Source of the DNA: Brevundimonas sp.
GTDB lineage: Bacteria > Pseudomonadota > Alphaproteobacteria > Caulobacterales > Caulobacteraceae
Length of the DNA stretch: 64,000 bases
NCBI GenBank assembly: GCA_016742215.1
Contig: JACVCC010000003.1
Location: 186,001 to 250,000 of the forward strand
Direction: 5' to 3'
Position numbers and translations under genes: made by a program. Shown piece by piece: positions 63,258 through 64,000 of this stretch. Positions within the stretch are counted from its first letter, which is position 1; each line of letters opens with the position of its first letter. Under the pieces are notes generated by a model. The model was not told the DNA's origin. It did not search any database and worked only from the letters and a program-made list of their open reading frames with translations.

Positions 63258-63340
63258 GGCGGGCTCGCGCGACTTTTGCTCAGCCGTGCCCTAACACGCC
63301 GGAACCCGCCTCGCCAGCATTCCGCACGCGGACCGTTCCG

Positions 63341-64000
63341 TCAGCCCGTGAAGCTGTCGCAGTGGCGTTTCACCAGCGCTGTATACTCCGCCAGCGTGCC
63401 GGCGATGTCGGCCTCCTCGCGCAGGGCATCGACGCGGTCAGGACTCTCCAGTGGAAAGGGCTCCCAGACGCCCGGAGCGGTGCAGCGACCCTGGGTGCCG
63501 TACCGCTGGGGTCGGTTCTCGGCCACGGCGATGCGGTCGAACAGATAGCCGTAGTTGCCGCCCGACACCTCGCCCTGTTCCACCAGCGGTTCCATCAGGG
63601 CCAGCACATGGCGCTGGAAGTCGCGGTCGTTGTCCGCGTGCTGGGCCATCAGCCAAGCCGAGCTGGAAGCCCGCTCACCGGTGGCGCTGCGGGTGAACCA
63701 GCCGTTGGCGGCGACGTCGGCCTTCAGCCATTCGGTGTTGTCCTTGTCGGTGATGCAGGTCGCGCGCCCAAGGCGGCTCATCAGGCGGGCGTTGGCGGCA
63801 GGGCTGACCTCGCCCCAGACCTGGGCGCCGGCGTCAAAGGCGTGACGGTGCAACTGGTCCCGGGCCGCCCGGCGCTCCAGCTCCCGTGCACGGGGGTTGG
63901 TGTCGGCAGCTGCGCGCACGTATCGGTCGGAAGCCCATTTGAAAGGCTCCTCGGTCGAGACCTGTCCGTTCTCCATGCCCTCGACGAACAGCAGCCATTT
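63341..64000 (-). CDS. DUF6624-like protein, 5' part outside the window
   Basis: The frame is open to the window end, so only the C-terminal 219 residues are seen; the ATG at 63976 is internal. The segment AWLMAQHADNDRDFQRHVLA, GNYGYLFDRIAVAE, RYGTQGRC and WEPFPLESPDRVDALREEA resembles the DUF6624 family, which has no known function. Upstream residues are probably exported, but the signal is not visible. It is on the same strand as nadD with an 83-base gap. Confidence 0.7.
   Translation of the reverse strand, partial: KWLLFVEGMENGQVSTEEPFKWASDRYVRAAADTNPRARELERRAARDQLHRHAFDAGAQVWGEVSPAANARLMSRLGRATCITDKDNTEWLKADVAANGWFTRSATGERASSSAWLMAQHADNDRDFQRHVLALMEPLVEQGEVSGGNYGYLFDRIAVAENRPQRYGTQGRCTAPGVWEPFPLESPDRVDALREEADIAGTLAEYTALVKRHCDSFTG

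Overview
The window is a gene-dense, GC-rich stretch (about 70% G+C by eye) of an alphaproteobacterial chromosome. The following point to Caulobacterales, most likely Brevundimonas or a close relative: an F1-ATPase operon (atpHAGDC) without F0 genes, whose beta subunit carries a Lys/Ala/Pro-rich N-terminal extension; an AmgK/MurU cell-wall recycling pair joined to alphaproteobacterial-type addB-addA; DUF484-xerC; a nadD-rsfS-rlmH-envC-ctpA-DUF610-rppH block; and a TonB-dependent receptor facing a phytase. The genus is inferred from gene content and not tested. No tRNA, rRNA, CRISPR array, prophage or insertion sequence was seen; almost everything is housekeeping or envelope-related.

Layout. 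1-8.1 kb: the end of a DHA2-type MFS exporter with its TetR regulator, a creatininase-family hydrolase, a phasin-like protein, AMP nucleosidase, a secreted unknown, a lipoprotein esterase and an AsmA-like protein. 8.3-10.8 kb: a small secreted protein and an S9 peptidase. 10.9-21.0 kb: a plus-strand run of acyltransferase, tsaE, amgK, murU, addB, addA (mostly overlapping starts and stops) and then trxA. 21.1-21.7 kb: two tandem paralogous small secreted proteins. 21.7-28.7 kb: an eight-gene minus-strand operon (methyltransferase, pseudouridine synthase, trpF, trpB, a secreted unknown, trpA, accD, folC). 28.8-36.8 kb: recQ, htpX, an SDH assembly factor, two low-complexity secreted proteins, pyrF, marC, a TMEM175-like channel and a phytase. 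37.0-44.4 kb: TonB receptor, a PAS sensor kinase, a membrane protein, lpdA and a two-lobed aspartic protease. 44.5-50.7 kb: xerC, DUF484 and transaldolase, divergent priA, then glutamine cyclotransferase and TerC. 51.0-55.9 kb: atpHAGDC, ended by a strong terminator. 56.1-64 kb: sugE/gdx, a secreted unknown, rppH, and the DUF610-ctpA-envC-rlmH-rsfS-nadD block, ending in a partial DUF6624-like gene.

Points that stand out: (i) a leader upstream of the guanidinium exporter gene sugE/gdx with an ACGG-capped hairpin overlapping a hairpin that would hide the Shine-Dalgarno, resembling half of a guanidine-II (mini-ykkC) riboswitch; (ii) AccD has lost all four zinc-ribbon cysteines, and PriA has lost one of its two zinc sites, with a similar CPxC to xPDT change in both; (iii) seven of nine convergent gene pairs abut or overlap within 2 bp, three sharing the palindrome TGATCA as back-to-back stop codons; (iv) two related TAGGG/CTAG-rich inverted-repeat elements lie 1.5 kb apart; (v) a Pho-box-like repeat sits between phytase and TonB receptor; (vi) short hairpins cover or touch the ribosome binding sites of several genes for small secreted or membrane proteins.
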